Positions 6,377-14,111 of a DNA stretch of 21,484 bases are shown here, piece by piece. The DNA lies in assembly GCA_036454645.1 (NCBI GenBank), contig JAZHSQ010000031.1, positions 1 to 21,484 of the forward strand, read 5' to 3'. The position numbers and the translations under genes were made by a program. How positions within the stretch are numbered: position 1 is the stretch's first letter; every line of letters starts with the position of its first letter. The notes below the pieces were generated by a model, which ran no database searches, was not told where the DNA came from, and saw only the letters and a list, made by a program, of their open reading frames with translations. Source of the DNA: Olsenella_K sp036454645 (lineage in GTDB: Bacteria; Actinomycetota; Coriobacteriia; Coriobacteriales; Atopobiaceae).

Positions 6377-7384
6377 CTACTCCTCGGGGTCCTTGAGCGT
6401 CGCGTACATGACCGCCTTGATGGTGTGCATGCGGTTCTCGGCCTCGTCGAAAACGTGGCTGCGCTCGCTCCTGAAGACCTCGTCCGTGACCTCCATCTCG
6501 CGCACGCCGAACCTCTCCGCGATCTGGGAGCCGACTGTGGTCTTGGTGTCGTGGAAGCTCGGCAGGCAGTGCAGGAAGATGGCGTCGGGACGCGCCTGCG
6601 CCATCACGTCGGAGGTGACGCGGTAGGGCTCGAGGAGGGAGATGCGCTCCTCCCAGAGCTCGGCCGGCTCGCCCATCGAGACCCAGATGTCCGTGTAGAG
6701 GACGCTCGCGTCGCGCGCGCCCTCCTCGACGTCCTCCGTGAGGGTGATCGTGGAGCCCGTCCGCTCCGCGATGGCGCGGCAGGTGGCGACGAGCCCCTCG
6801 CTCGGCATCTGCTTGCTGGGCCCGCAGGCGCAGAAGTCGATGCCGAGCTTGGCGCAGACCACCATCAGCGAGTTGCCCACGTTGTTGCCGGCGTCGCCGA
6901 AGAACGTGAGCTTCCTGCCCCGGAGGTCTCGTCCGAAGACCTCGCGCGCGGTCAGGACGTCCGCGAGCATCTGGGTCGGGTGGAACTCGGTCGTGAGGCC
7001 GTTCCAGACGGGGACGCCGGCGTTGGCCGCGAGCTCCTCCACGACCTCCTGGCCGAAGCCGCGGTACTCGATGCCGTCGTACATGCGGCCCATGACCTTG
7101 GCGGTGTCCTCCACGGACTCCTTGGTGCCCAGCTGCGACGAGCCCGGCCCGATGTAGACGGAGCCCATCCCGAGGTCGTGGGCCGCCACCTCGAAGGAGC
7201 TGCGCGTCCGCGTGGACGTCTTCTCGAAGATGAGGGCGACGTTCCTCCCCTCGAGCAGGCGGTGCGGCGTCCTGCTCGCCTTCAGGCGCTTGAACTCCGC
7301 GGAGAGGTCGAGGAGGTAGTCTATCTCCTCCGGCGTGAAGTCGAGCAGCTTGAGGAAGCTACGGCCAGAGAGGTTGACGGTCAT
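6377..7384 (-). CDS. argF: Ornithine carbamoyltransferase
   Basis: The enzyme transfers a carbamoyl group between carbamoyl phosphate and ornithine to make citrulline, in arginine synthesis or, reversed, in the arginine deiminase pathway. The 335-residue product has normal length. The carbamoyl-phosphate loop is FEKTSTRTRSSF. HPTQMLAD, the ornithine-binding DIWVSMGE and FLHCLPSFHD follow. The SMG loop and HCLP favour ornithine over putrescine or other substrates. ATG 7384 has AAAGGAG five bases upstream. The gene leads the ilvB2-ilvN transcript and no other arg or arc gene is visible, so the sequence does not settle anabolic (ArgF) against catabolic (ArcB) use. Confidence 0.93.
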   Translation of the reverse strand: MTVNLSGRSFLKLLDFTPEEIDYLLDLSAEFKRLKASRTPHRLLEGRNVALIFEKTSTRTRSSFEVAAHDLGMGSVYIGPGSSQLGTKESVEDTAKVMGRMYDGIEYRGFGQEVVEELAANAGVPVWNGLTTEFHPTQMLADVLTAREVFGRDLRGRKLTFFGDAGNNVGNSLMVVCAKLGIDFCACGPSKQMPSEGLVATCRAIAERTGSTITLTEDVEEGARDASVLYTDIWVSMGEPAELWEERISLLEPYRVTSDVMAQARPDAIFLHCLPSFHDTKTTVGSQIAERFGVREMEVTDEVFRSERSHVFDEAENRMHTIKAVMYATLKDPEE

Positions 7385-7429
7385 CGGGGCTCCTTTCGAC
7401 GGACGTTGTACCGGGCGTACCGTGAAGCT

Positions 7430-7478
7430 GCCATTCTATGCCCGGCGGGACCCGCGGGCGCCCAGGCCGCCATTCTAG
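7430..7478 (-). promoter_or_regulatory. Possible argF promoter region with repeated TAGAATGGC
   Basis: On the minus strand TAGAATGGC occurs twice, ending at 7430 and 7469, 39 bases apart, upstream of argF. TAGAAT is close to a -10 hexamer, but neither copy has a good -35. One or both may be argF promoters. Nothing resembling an ARG box palindrome is obvious. Confidence 0.25.
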
Positions 7479-7529
7479 ACAACAGCACGTAACGAGGGGG
7501 CGACGCCTCGGCGGGCGCGTCCGCAAGTG

Positions 7530-7573
7530 CTTACGGAAGTCTTATCCAAGGCAAGTTTGGTTTTACCTATAGT
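7530..7573 (+). promoter_or_regulatory. ppk promoter with tandem 11-bp repeats (Pho-box-like)
   Basis: CTTACGGAAGT (7530-7540) is followed at once by CTTATCCAAGG (7541-7551), an 11-bp tandem repeat of the form CTTAnnnAAGn. The -10-like TATAGT lies at 7568-7573, 16 bases later, and there is no normal -35. Tandem 11-bp repeats in place of a -35 are how PhoB/PhoP-type regulators bind, and ppk is a classic phosphate-starvation target. The regulator assignment is inference. Confidence 0.4.
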
Positions 7574-7666
7574 TTGACTGTGTGCCCCTCGGCCGATCGG
7601 TCGTGGGCCTCACGCGGAGCGAAGCGGCAACCGTCCCCGGCGGGGCAAGCAGAGTCTGGAGCGCAT

Positions 7667-10402
7667 ATGAGCAAGAAGAACGACAGGCCCGACCAAGAGG
7701 ACCCCCTCCTGAACGGCGCCACGCCCGGCGGCGAGCCCGACGGCAACGGCGCGGGCTCCGGGCGCGACTTCTCCTACACGCAGAACCGCGAGGTGAGCTG
7801 GCTCAACTTCGACAACCGCATCCTGGACGAGGCCCTCGACCCCACCGTCCCGCTCTTCGAGCGCCTCAAGTTCGTGGAGATCTTCGGCTCGAACCTCGAC
7901 GAGTGGTTCATGATCCGCGTCGGCGGCCTGTCGGACCTCGCCAGGCTCAAGCACCAGCCGCGCGACAACAAGTCGAACCAGACCCCCTCCGAGCAGCTCG
8001 AGACGGTCTTCTCGATCCTGCCCGGCCTGCTCGAGCGCCAGGCCTCGGCCTGGGAGCAGGTCACCTCGGAGCTCTCCGCCAACGGCCTCTCCTACGTCGC
8101 GCCCGAGGACTACCTCGAGGGCGACGTCGAGGCGGTCGAGCACTACTACGCGCAGTACGTGGCGCCCATCAACTCGCCGCTGATCATCGACCCGCGCCAC
8201 CCCTTCCCCAACCTGCGCAACTCCTACCAGTACGTCGCCTGCACCCTCGACGGCGCTGACGAGCGCGGCGTGCTCGGCATCGTGGAGGTGCCGCCCTCGC
8301 TTCCGCGCGTGGTCGAGCTGCCATCCACCAACAAGCTCTACCGCTACACCCTGCTCGAGGACGTGATCGCCTACAAGCTCTCCGACTGCTTCGGCAGCTA
8401 CGTGCCGCAGAACCACGCGGTCATCCGCGTCACGCGCAACGCCGACATCGACCCCGACGGCGAGGGCGTCGAGGAGGAGGAGGACTACCGCCTCCACATG
8501 AAGAAGGTCCTCAAGAGGCGCCAGCGCCTGCAGCCGATCCGCCTGGAGATCCGCGGCGGGCTCGACCGCAAGCTCGAGGCCTTCATAGCCCGCGAGCTGG
8601 GGCTCACCAAGGAGCGCGTCTCGCGGGTCCGCATCCCGCTCGACCTCGGCTTCATCTACGGCCTCGAGGACAAGATCCCCGACGAGATGCACGACAGGCT
8701 CGTCTACGAGCCCTTCGTCCCGCAGATCTCCCCCATGGTGGACATGACGAGGCCCCTGCGCCCGCAGATCGAGGACCACGACGTCCTTCTCTTCTACCCC
8801 TACGAGTCGATGGACCCGCTGCTCGAGCTCCTGCGGCAGGCCGCCAACGACGACGACTGCATCTCCATCAAGATCACCCTCTACCGCGTGGCCAAGCAGT
8901 CGCGCCTCTGCGAGAGCCTCATATCGGCGGTGGAGAACGGCAAGGACGTCACCGTCCTGATGGAGCTGCGCGCCCGCTTCGACGAGGCGAACAACATCGC
9001 CTGGGCGGAGCGCCTCGAGAACGCCGGCTGCACGGTCATCTACGGCCAGGAGGGCTACAAGGTCCACTCCAAGATCTGCCAGATCACCTACCACAACAGC
9101 GGCGGCATCAAGCGGATCACCTGCCTCGGCACCGGCAACTTCAACGAGAAGACCGCCAAGCTCTACTCCGACTTCATGCTGCTCACGGCACACGAGGGCA
9201 TCGCAGAGGACGGCAACTCCTTCTTCCGCAACCTCGGCGTGGGCAACCTGCGCGGCACCTACAAGTACCTCGGCGTCGCGCCCGTCGGCCTGAAGCCGCT
9301 CGTTCTCAGGGGCCTCAACAGGGAGATCCGGCACGCGCGCGAGGGCCAGCCCGCCCAGGTCTTCATGAAGATGAACTCCCTCACCGACCGCGACGTGATC
9401 GACAAGATCGCCGAGGCCTGCCAGGCCGGCGTCCACGTGATCATGATCGTGCGCGGCATCTGCTGCATAAAGGCGGACGTCCCCGGCAAGACCGAGGGGC
9501 TCGTCGTGAGGGAGATCGCAGGCCGCTTCCTCGAGCACGCGCGCGTCTACGCCTTCGGCGTCAACGTAGACACCGTCTACCTCTCTTCGGCAGACATGAT
9601 GACCCGCAACACCGAGCGCCGCGTCGAGATCGCCTACCCCGTGCTCGACAAGACCTGCCGCGAGCTCGTGATCCAGTACATGAACTTCCAGCTCGCCGAC
9701 AACGTGAAGGCGCGCCAGCTCACGAGCGAGGGCACCTGGAGGAAGCTCGACGCCAAGCCCGGCGAGCCGAGGATCATCTGCCAGGAGGCGCTGACGCAGC
9801 TCGCCTACCTGCGCGCCCGCAGGTCCGACGTGAGCATACTGACCCCGTCGGGCACCATCACCCCCAAGCTCTCGCGCAGCGTGACCGACAGCCTCCTCTC
9901 GCTGCCCGGTCTCGGCACCTACGACGACGACCATGACGCGCCCGTCTCCGCCCTCCCGAAGGCGCCCTTCCCCGACGCCCGCGAGGGCACGGAGGAGATG
10001 CCCCACGCCGACGCCGACAACCTTCCGGGCGCCCCCGCCCCCGAGGCAAGGGCCGAGCACGCGGCCGCATCCGAGGAACAGCCCGAGGCGACGGCCGCAG
10101 GCGAGGCTCCCGCCGTCGTCGACGTCGGCGCCAAGCCCGAGCCTCAGCCTGAGGTCGAGGCCGAGGTCCCTGCGCAGCCTAACCCTCAGGCAGAGGTCGA
10201 GGGTGCATCCACGGACGACGTCGCCGTCGAGCCCGAGGTCGAGGCGGAGCCCGTGGCGGAGGAGTCCGCCGAGGAGGTCCTCGAGGCGCGCGCCATCAGG
10301 CGCGCCGAGCAGGAGGTCCCCGAGGGCTCGAGCCGCACGGCGACCGCGTTCCGCCTCATCGGGATGGGGTTCAAGATGCTGTTCGGCAGGGACAAGCGCT
10401 AG
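7667..10402 (+). CDS. ppk: Polyphosphate kinase 1 with long acidic C-terminal tail
   Basis: PPK1 reversibly builds inorganic polyphosphate from ATP. The N-terminal domain starts at YTQNREVSWLNFDNRIL. The two histidines of the active site are at His467 (KVHSK) and His624 (FLEHARVY), 157 residues apart as in E. coli PPK (His435, His592). SSADMMTRNTERRVEI follows. The core ends near residue 750. About 160 further residues, rich in Glu, Ala and Pro, follow and end in an amphipathic TATAFRLIGMGFKMLFGR; PPK1 is usually about 690-730 residues, so the tail is an addition. I chose ATG 7667 (911 aa) with TGGAG before it. A TTG at 7574 in the same frame lies inside the promoter and lacks a ribosome site. 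The gene is divergent from argF. Confidence 0.95.
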   Translation: MSKKNDRPDQEDPLLNGATPGGEPDGNGAGSGRDFSYTQNREVSWLNFDNRILDEALDPTVPLFERLKFVEIFGSNLDEWFMIRVGGLSDLARLKHQPRDNKSNQTPSEQLETVFSILPGLLERQASAWEQVTSELSANGLSYVAPEDYLEGDVEAVEHYYAQYVAPINSPLIIDPRHPFPNLRNSYQYVACTLDGADERGVLGIVEVPPSLPRVVELPSTNKLYRYTLLEDVIAYKLSDCFGSYVPQNHAVIRVTRNADIDPDGEGVEEEEDYRLHMKKVLKRRQRLQPIRLEIRGGLDRKLEAFIARELGLTKERVSRVRIPLDLGFIYGLEDKIPDEMHDRLVYEPFVPQISPMVDMTRPLRPQIEDHDVLLFYPYESMDPLLELLRQAANDDDCISIKITLYRVAKQSRLCESLISAVENGKDVTVLMELRARFDEANNIAWAERLENAGCTVIYGQEGYKVHSKICQITYHNSGGIKRITCLGTGNFNEKTAKLYSDFMLLTAHEGIAEDGNSFFRNLGVGNLRGTYKYLGVAPVGLKPLVLRGLNREIRHAREGQPAQVFMKMNSLTDRDVIDKIAEACQAGVHVIMIVRGICCIKADVPGKTEGLVVREIAGRFLEHARVYAFGVNVDTVYLSSADMMTRNTERRVEIAYPVLDKTCRELVIQYMNFQLADNVKARQLTSEGTWRKLDAKPGEPRIICQEALTQLAYLRARRSDVSILTPSGTITPKLSRSVTDSLLSLPGLGTYDDDHDAPVSALPKAPFPDAREGTEEMPHADADNLPGAPAPEARAEHAAASEEQPEATAAGEAPAVVDVGAKPEPQPEVEAEVPAQPNPQAEVEGASTDDVAVEPEVEAEPVAEESAEEVLEARAIRRAEQEVPEGSSRTATAFRLIGMGFKMLFGRDKR

Positions 10403-10471
10403 CCGAGAAGCGCTCGTGGCAGGGGCCAGGCGCACGCGAGGCGCCCGACCCCCGTCAACGCCCCGCTACGT

Positions 10472-10477
10472 CTATAC
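10472..10477 (+). promoter_or_regulatory. Possible -10 element for the methyltransferase gene
   Basis: TATACT lies 76 bases before the start codon at 10554, between ppk and the methyltransferase gene. No convincing -35 sits 16-18 bases upstream, so this is only a candidate. Confidence 0.3.
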
Positions 10478-10507
10478 TTGCAGGGCTGGCATAAGTTTGT
10501 TCTATCG

Positions 10508-10538
10508 ACGAGGCCAGGGGGACGCCCTCTGGCCTCGT
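10508..10538 (+). promoter_or_regulatory. Strong hairpin upstream of the methyltransferase gene
   Basis: ACGAGGCCAG and CTGGCCTCGT form a perfect 10-bp stem that extends inward by GGG/CCC. It lies 16 bases before the start codon and just upstream of the ribosome site AGGGGGGAG. No U-tract follows, so it is more likely a 5' UTR structure than a ppk terminator. Confidence 0.45.
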
Positions 10539-10553
10539 TCCCTAGGGGGGAGC

Positions 10554-11891
10554 ATGGGCGAGACCGGAGGAGAGGCCCTGAGGCTGAGGGTCGAGCGGAT
10601 GGCCTACGGCGCGGACGCCATAGCACGCACCGACGAGGGCGAGACCGTCTTCGTGAGCGGGGGCGTCCCGGGCGACCTCGTCTCCGCGCGCGTCACGCAG
10701 GACGCGGGGACCTTCCTCAAGGCCAGGGTCGAGGAGGTGCTCGAGCCCTCCCCCGACCGGGTGCGCCCGGCCTGCCCCCTCGCGGGCGCCTGCGGCGGCT
10801 GCCCCTGGGCGAGCCTCTCCCGGCCCCTACAGCTCTCCTCGAAGCGCGCCTCCGTCGTGGACTCCCTCGTTCGGATCGGCCGCTTCGACCCCGACGAGGC
10901 GGAGGGGCTCGTAAGGCCCTGCGAGGCGCCTTCGGCCTTCTGGGGCTACCGCAACAAGGTCGAGCTCGCGTTCGCGCGACGCGGAAGGGGCTCCGTCATC
11001 GGCATGCACGGCACGGACGGCACGAGCGTCGTCAAGGTCCCCAAGTGCCCGCTGCTCTCCGGCAGGAACCAGGCCCTCGTCAAGTCGGTCTCCGGCGCCC
11101 TCACCTACCTCGCCAACTCGGACCGGCTGAGCTTCGAGCGCGTCGGCATCAGGGTCTCGGAGCGCACCGGCGACGTCGAGGTCGCCCTGTGGACGAGGCC
11201 GGAGGGCTTCCCCAGGGCGCGGGCGGCCAAGATCGTGGGCGACGCCGTCAAGGCGACCTCCGTCGTGCGCGTCATGACCAAGGGCGCGAGCAAGGCGCGC
11301 AGGATAGCGGGCCTCGAGGTGCTCTCGGGCAAGGGCCACTGGAAGGAGCGGATCGGCGGCGAGACCATGCGCGTCTCGGCCCCCTCGTTCTTCCAGGTCA
11401 ACACCGTCGGCGCCGAGCGCCTGCAACAGCTCGTGCTCGAGGGCCTCGACCCCACGGGTGACGACGAGGCCATGGACCTCTACTGCGGGGCGGGCACCTT
11501 CACGCTGCCGCTCGCCAGGCGCTGCGGCTACGTCTCCGCCGTCGAGTCGTACGGCCCCGCCGTCCGCGACCTCAGGCGCAACCTCGAGCGGGCGGGCGTC
11601 GGCAACGCCGACCCCATCGGCGGCGACGCCGGCCTCGAGTTCCCGGACACCGACGCGGACGTGATCGTCGTCGACCCGCCGCGGGCGGGGCTTGCGGCCG
11701 ACGTCGTGCAGAAGCTCTCGGCGCAGCCCGCGCGCGCAATCGCCTACGTCAGCTGCGACCCGGCCACGCTCGCGCGCGACCTCGCGCGGTTCCGTGCCGA
11801 GGGAGCCTTTCGGGCCACCTCGGTCACGCCCGTCGACCTCTTCCCCCAGACCTACCACGTCGAGACGGTGACCCTCCTCAGGAGGGCCTAG
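10554..11891 (+). CDS. RNA uracil-C5 methyltransferase, RlmD/RumA family
   Basis: This is an S-adenosylmethionine-dependent RNA (uracil-5)-methyltransferase, most likely acting on 23S rRNA. A TRAM-like RNA-binding domain covers residues 1-65. The iron-sulfur cysteines are Cys74, Cys80 and Cys83 (CPLAGACGGC) with Cys165 in PKCPLL, as in E. coli RumA. The methyltransferase domain has FFQVNT, the cofactor motif DLYCGAGTFTLPLA from residue 308, VVDPPRAG, the catalytic Cys401 in YVSCDPATLARDL, and the terminal DLFPQTYHVETV. The product has 445 residues. The open frame extends far upstream, overlapping the end of ppk. ATG 10554 with AGGGGGGAG is the first start that fits the TRAM domain. The exact target base, or a tRNA target, cannot be told from sequence alone. 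Confidence 0.93.
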   Translation: MGETGGEALRLRVERMAYGADAIARTDEGETVFVSGGVPGDLVSARVTQDAGTFLKARVEEVLEPSPDRVRPACPLAGACGGCPWASLSRPLQLSSKRASVVDSLVRIGRFDPDEAEGLVRPCEAPSAFWGYRNKVELAFARRGRGSVIGMHGTDGTSVVKVPKCPLLSGRNQALVKSVSGALTYLANSDRLSFERVGIRVSERTGDVEVALWTRPEGFPRARAAKIVGDAVKATSVVRVMTKGASKARRIAGLEVLSGKGHWKERIGGETMRVSAPSFFQVNTVGAERLQQLVLEGLDPTGDDEAMDLYCGAGTFTLPLARRCGYVSAVESYGPAVRDLRRNLERAGVGNADPIGGDAGLEFPDTDADVIVVDPPRAGLAADVVQKLSAQPARAIAYVSCDPATLARDLARFRAEGAFRATSVTPVDLFPQTYHVETVTLLRRA

Positions 11892-11934
11892 GGGCGGCTC
11901 CGAGGGCGTTCACTTTTGTGACTTTGGGGCTAGC

Positions 11935-11987
11935 GCATCCGGATGCGAAAGAGTAAAAAGATAGAGGTACTTGGGCAAGGGCCCAAG
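11935..11987 (+). promoter_or_regulatory. Ferredoxin 5' region: palindrome and stem-loop
   Basis: GCATCCGGATGC (11935-11946) is a perfect 12-bp palindrome. CTTGGGC (11970-11976) and GCCCAAG (11981-11987) form a 7-bp stem with an AAGG loop, 20 bases before the ferredoxin start. The region is AT-richer than its surroundings and must hold the ferredoxin promoter, but I see no consensus hexamers. The stem-loop may protect a heavily used small transcript. Confidence 0.35.
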
Positions 11988-12007
11988 AGTTAGTGAGAGG
12001 AATGAAC

Positions 12008-12193
12008 ATGAAGGCAACTGTTTCCGAGGATTGCATCGGCTGCGGCCTCTGCGAGTCCACCTGCCCCGAGGTCTTCGCCATCGGCGACTCCGGCATCGCC
12101 GAGCCCATCGTCGACGAGGTTCCCGCCGACGCCGAGAACACGGCCCAGGAGGCCGCCGACAACTGCCCCGTCTCCGCCATCACCGTGGAGTAG
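12008..12193 (+). CDS. Small [4Fe-4S] ferredoxin
   Basis: This is a soluble electron carrier of 61 residues. Cys9, Cys12 and Cys15 (CIGCGLC) with Cys53 (DNCPVSAI) are the pattern of single-cluster [4Fe-4S] ferredoxins. Cys19 in TCPEVF is the position that in two-cluster ferredoxins would bind a second cluster, but the other ligands for one are absent. The centre and C-terminus are acidic. I chose ATG 12008 because GAGAGG (11995-12000) is spaced correctly for it. The ATG at 12002 and GTG at 11993 in the same frame are too close to or upstream of the ribosome site. A strong terminator follows at 12253, so it is probably a single-gene transcript. In an anaerobe it would carry electrons for oxidoreductases such as pyruvate:ferredoxin oxidoreductase; the partner is not visible here. 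Confidence 0.93.
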   Translation: MKATVSEDCIGCGLCESTCPEVFAIGDSGIAEPIVDEVPADAENTAQEAADNCPVSAITVE

Positions 12194-12252
12194 CGCGAGC
12201 GCAAAAAGTCAGGGGCGGGCCGGGGGCTTCCGGGCCGGTCCAGGCAAGTCCA

Positions 12253-12285
12253 AGGCGCCCCGTCACCGAGACGGGGCGCCTCTTT
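12253..12285 (+). terminator. Terminator after ferredoxin
   Basis: AGGCGCCCCGTC (12253-12264) and GACGGGGCGCCT (12270-12281) form a perfect 12-bp stem around ACCGA, followed by CTTT. The stem is very stable although the U-tract is short. It ends only about 16 bases before the maf start codon. Confidence 0.85.
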
Positions 12286-12300
12286 CGATTGGAGCGTCGC

Positions 12301-12960
12301 ATGATCCTCGCATCGGCATCACCCCGCAGGCGCCAGCTCCTCGAGCGCGCGGGCTTCTCGCTCGAGGTACGGCCCGCCGACATCGACGAGACGAGGCGCG
12401 CCGGCGAGGCGCCCGTCGACCTCGTGCGCAGGCTCGCGACCGAGAAGGCCCACGCGACCTGGGCGTCCCTCGGCGAGGGCGGCGCCACGGACGCGCTCGT
12501 CGCCGCCGACACCATCGTCTGGACCGCCTCGGGGGACGTCCTCGGCAAGCCCGCCGACGAGGCGGCCGCCATGCGCATGCTCCACGAGCTCTCCGGCCAG
12601 GTGCACCACGTCACCACGGGGGTTTGCCTCATGCTCCCGCCCGCACCCGGGGCGGGCTCCCCCCTCGAGTCGAGCTTCGCGGAGACGACCTCCGTGCGCT
12701 TCTACCCCCTCTCGGACGAGGAGGTCCGGGCGTACGTGGCCACCGGCGAGCCGATGGACAAGGCCGGCGCCTACGGCATCCAGGGCGCGGGCGGCCTCCT
12801 CGTCGCGGGCATCGAGGGCGACTGGAGCAACGTGGTGGGCCTCCCCGTCGCCCGCCTCGTGCGGGAGCTCGACGTCCTCCTCCGCTCACGCGGAGGGGCG
12901 GAGGAGAGCCTGCTCTCCGAGCTGCTCGCCCGCAAGGCGGACGGCCCGAGCGCCCGCTGA
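12301..12960 (+). CDS. maf: Maf family nucleotide pyrophosphatase
   Basis: Maf proteins hydrolyse non-canonical or surplus nucleoside triphosphates to monophosphates (house-cleaning). They are also linked to septum inhibition. The N-terminal signature is SASPRRRQLL (from Ser5), followed by EKAHA, AADTIV and TGV, and then GEPMDKAGAYGIQG with SNVVGLP near the C-terminus. The last set fits the dTTP/UTP pyrophosphatase branch. The product has 219 residues, slightly longer than the usual 190-210, with a short charged C-terminal extension. GGAG lies 7 bases before ATG 12301. There is no space for a promoter between the ferredoxin terminator and this start, so expression must come from read-through or from within the ferredoxin gene. 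Confidence 0.93.
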   Translation: MILASASPRRRQLLERAGFSLEVRPADIDETRRAGEAPVDLVRRLATEKAHATWASLGEGGATDALVAADTIVWTASGDVLGKPADEAAAMRMLHELSGQVHHVTTGVCLMLPPAPGAGSPLESSFAETTSVRFYPLSDEEVRAYVATGEPMDKAGAYGIQGAGGLLVAGIEGDWSNVVGLPVARLVRELDVLLRSRGGAEESLLSELLARKADGPSAR

Positions 12961-13040
12961 GCGCGGGGCCCGCCCCCGCCTCCGACCCCGCCCGAAGCCA
13001 ACCCCGCACCCGCCGCGCGCACGTCAGAGAGGCCGACACC

Positions 13041-14081
13041 ATGCCCGACACCACGCCTTCGAGCGTCACCCAGATCCCCGGCGTCTTCGCCGCCCACGCC
13101 ACCCTCGCCGAGGGCGGCACCGGGTGCACCGTGATCGTCTGCCCCAGGGGCGCGACGGGGGCCGTGGACGTCCGCGGCGGCTCGCCCGCCACGCGCGAGA
13201 CGGACCTCCTGCGCCCCGAGGAGACGGTGCAGGTCCTCAATGCCGTGGTGCTCTCGGGCGGCAGCGCCTATGGGCTCGCGGCCTCCTGCGGCGTCGCGGA
13301 CGAGCTCGAGCGCCAGGGGATCGGGCTCAACGTCGGGGCGGGCGTCGTCCCGATCGTCTCCTCCGCCTGCCTCTTCGACCTGCCCGTAGGAGACTTCACG
13401 ACCCGTCCGGGCGCGGCCGAGGGCGCGGCGGCGACCAGGCTCGCCCTCGCCTCCCCGGGCGTCGCCCTCGCCCGCGGCTGCGTCGGCGCCGGCACGGGCT
13501 GCACCGTCGGCAAGCTCGCCGGTCCCGAGCGCGCCATGAAGTCCGGCCTCGGCGAGTGCGTGCTTTCCGCCGGGGGCCTCCTGTGCGGGGCCGTGAGCGC
13601 CGTCAACGCCCTCGGCAACGTCTGCGACCCGGACACCGGCGCACCGATAGCGGGCACGCTCTCCCCCGACGGCACGCACGTGGTGGACGCCTGCGAGCTC
13701 CTCGTCGGCACAGGCGCCCGCTCCGGCTTCGCGAAGACCGCGGAGGAGAACGAGCGCGCCAACGCGGGCGCCCCCTCCCCAGCGGGGCCGGCCCCGCGCA
13801 CCAACACCACCATCTCTTGCGTGGTGACCAACGCGCGCCTCACGAAGGCCCAGGCGACGAAGGTCGCCCAGATGTCTGCCGACGCCTACGCCCACGCGAT
13901 CCGGCCCACGCACACGACCTCCGACGGCGACACCGTCTTCGTGATGGCGACGGGCGACGTCGAGGCCGCGCCCGACGTGGTGGGCGTCCTCGCGACGCGC
14001 GCGCTGGAGCTCGCCATCGCGGACGCCGCCCGCTCGGCCACGGGGGCCTACGGGCTCAAGGCCGCACGCGACCTCGCCTAG
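13041..14081 (+). CDS. P1 family (DmpA/BapA-like) self-processing peptidase
   Basis: This is an Ntn-type aminopeptidase or amidase of the DmpA family (MEROPS S58), which is made as a precursor and cleaves itself into two chains. The N-terminal part has the family's TGCTVIVCPRGATGAVDVRGG, and a glycine-rich LSGGSAYGLAA lies near residue 75. The likely cleavage site is in RTNTTISCVV, with Thr256 as the new N-terminal nucleophile. HTTSDGDTVFVMATG follows, a conserved segment of the small chain. The 346-residue length is normal. No signal peptide is seen, so it is probably cytoplasmic. GAGAGG precedes ATG 13041 and maf ends 80 bases upstream, so the two may be co-transcribed. The substrate is unknown: characterised relatives cut D-amino-acid or beta-peptides, and others have unrelated roles. 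Confidence 0.88.
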   Translation: MPDTTPSSVTQIPGVFAAHATLAEGGTGCTVIVCPRGATGAVDVRGGSPATRETDLLRPEETVQVLNAVVLSGGSAYGLAASCGVADELERQGIGLNVGAGVVPIVSSACLFDLPVGDFTTRPGAAEGAAATRLALASPGVALARGCVGAGTGCTVGKLAGPERAMKSGLGECVLSAGGLLCGAVSAVNALGNVCDPDTGAPIAGTLSPDGTHVVDACELLVGTGARSGFAKTAEENERANAGAPSPAGPAPRTNTTISCVVTNARLTKAQATKVAQMSADAYAHAIRPTHTTSDGDTVFVMATGDVEAAPDVVGVLATRALELAIADAARSATGAYGLKAARDLA

Positions 14082-14111
14082 TCGAGCGACTCGCCAAGCC
14101 TCGCCTGGCCG

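Noticed and set aside
4396..6396. A 666-codon open frame on the plus strand
   Set aside because: It lies antisense to ilvN and ilvB2, both of which have full family motifs. Its product is a low-complexity Asp/Val/Arg/Gly-rich sequence typical of antisense frames in GC-rich DNA.
7574..7666. Upstream TTG start for ppk adding 31 residues
   Set aside because: No ribosome site precedes it and it overlaps the likely promoter. The added residues are not family sequence. ATG 7667 has TGGAG at good spacing.
7610..10435. A 941-codon open frame on the minus strand
   Set aside because: It is antisense to ppk for its whole length, with repetitive Leu/Val/Asp-rich translation and no motif. PPK has both catalytic histidines at the correct spacing.
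9933..10553. Long N-terminal extension of the methyltransferase frame overlapping ppk
   Set aside because: The extension is Arg/Pro/Ser-rich out-of-frame ppk sequence. The TRAM-like domain begins just after ATG 10554, which has a strong ribosome site.
14082..14111. Terminator between the convergent peptidase and glycosyltransferase genes
   Set aside because: Only very short complementary words are present; no stable stem or U-tract could be supported.
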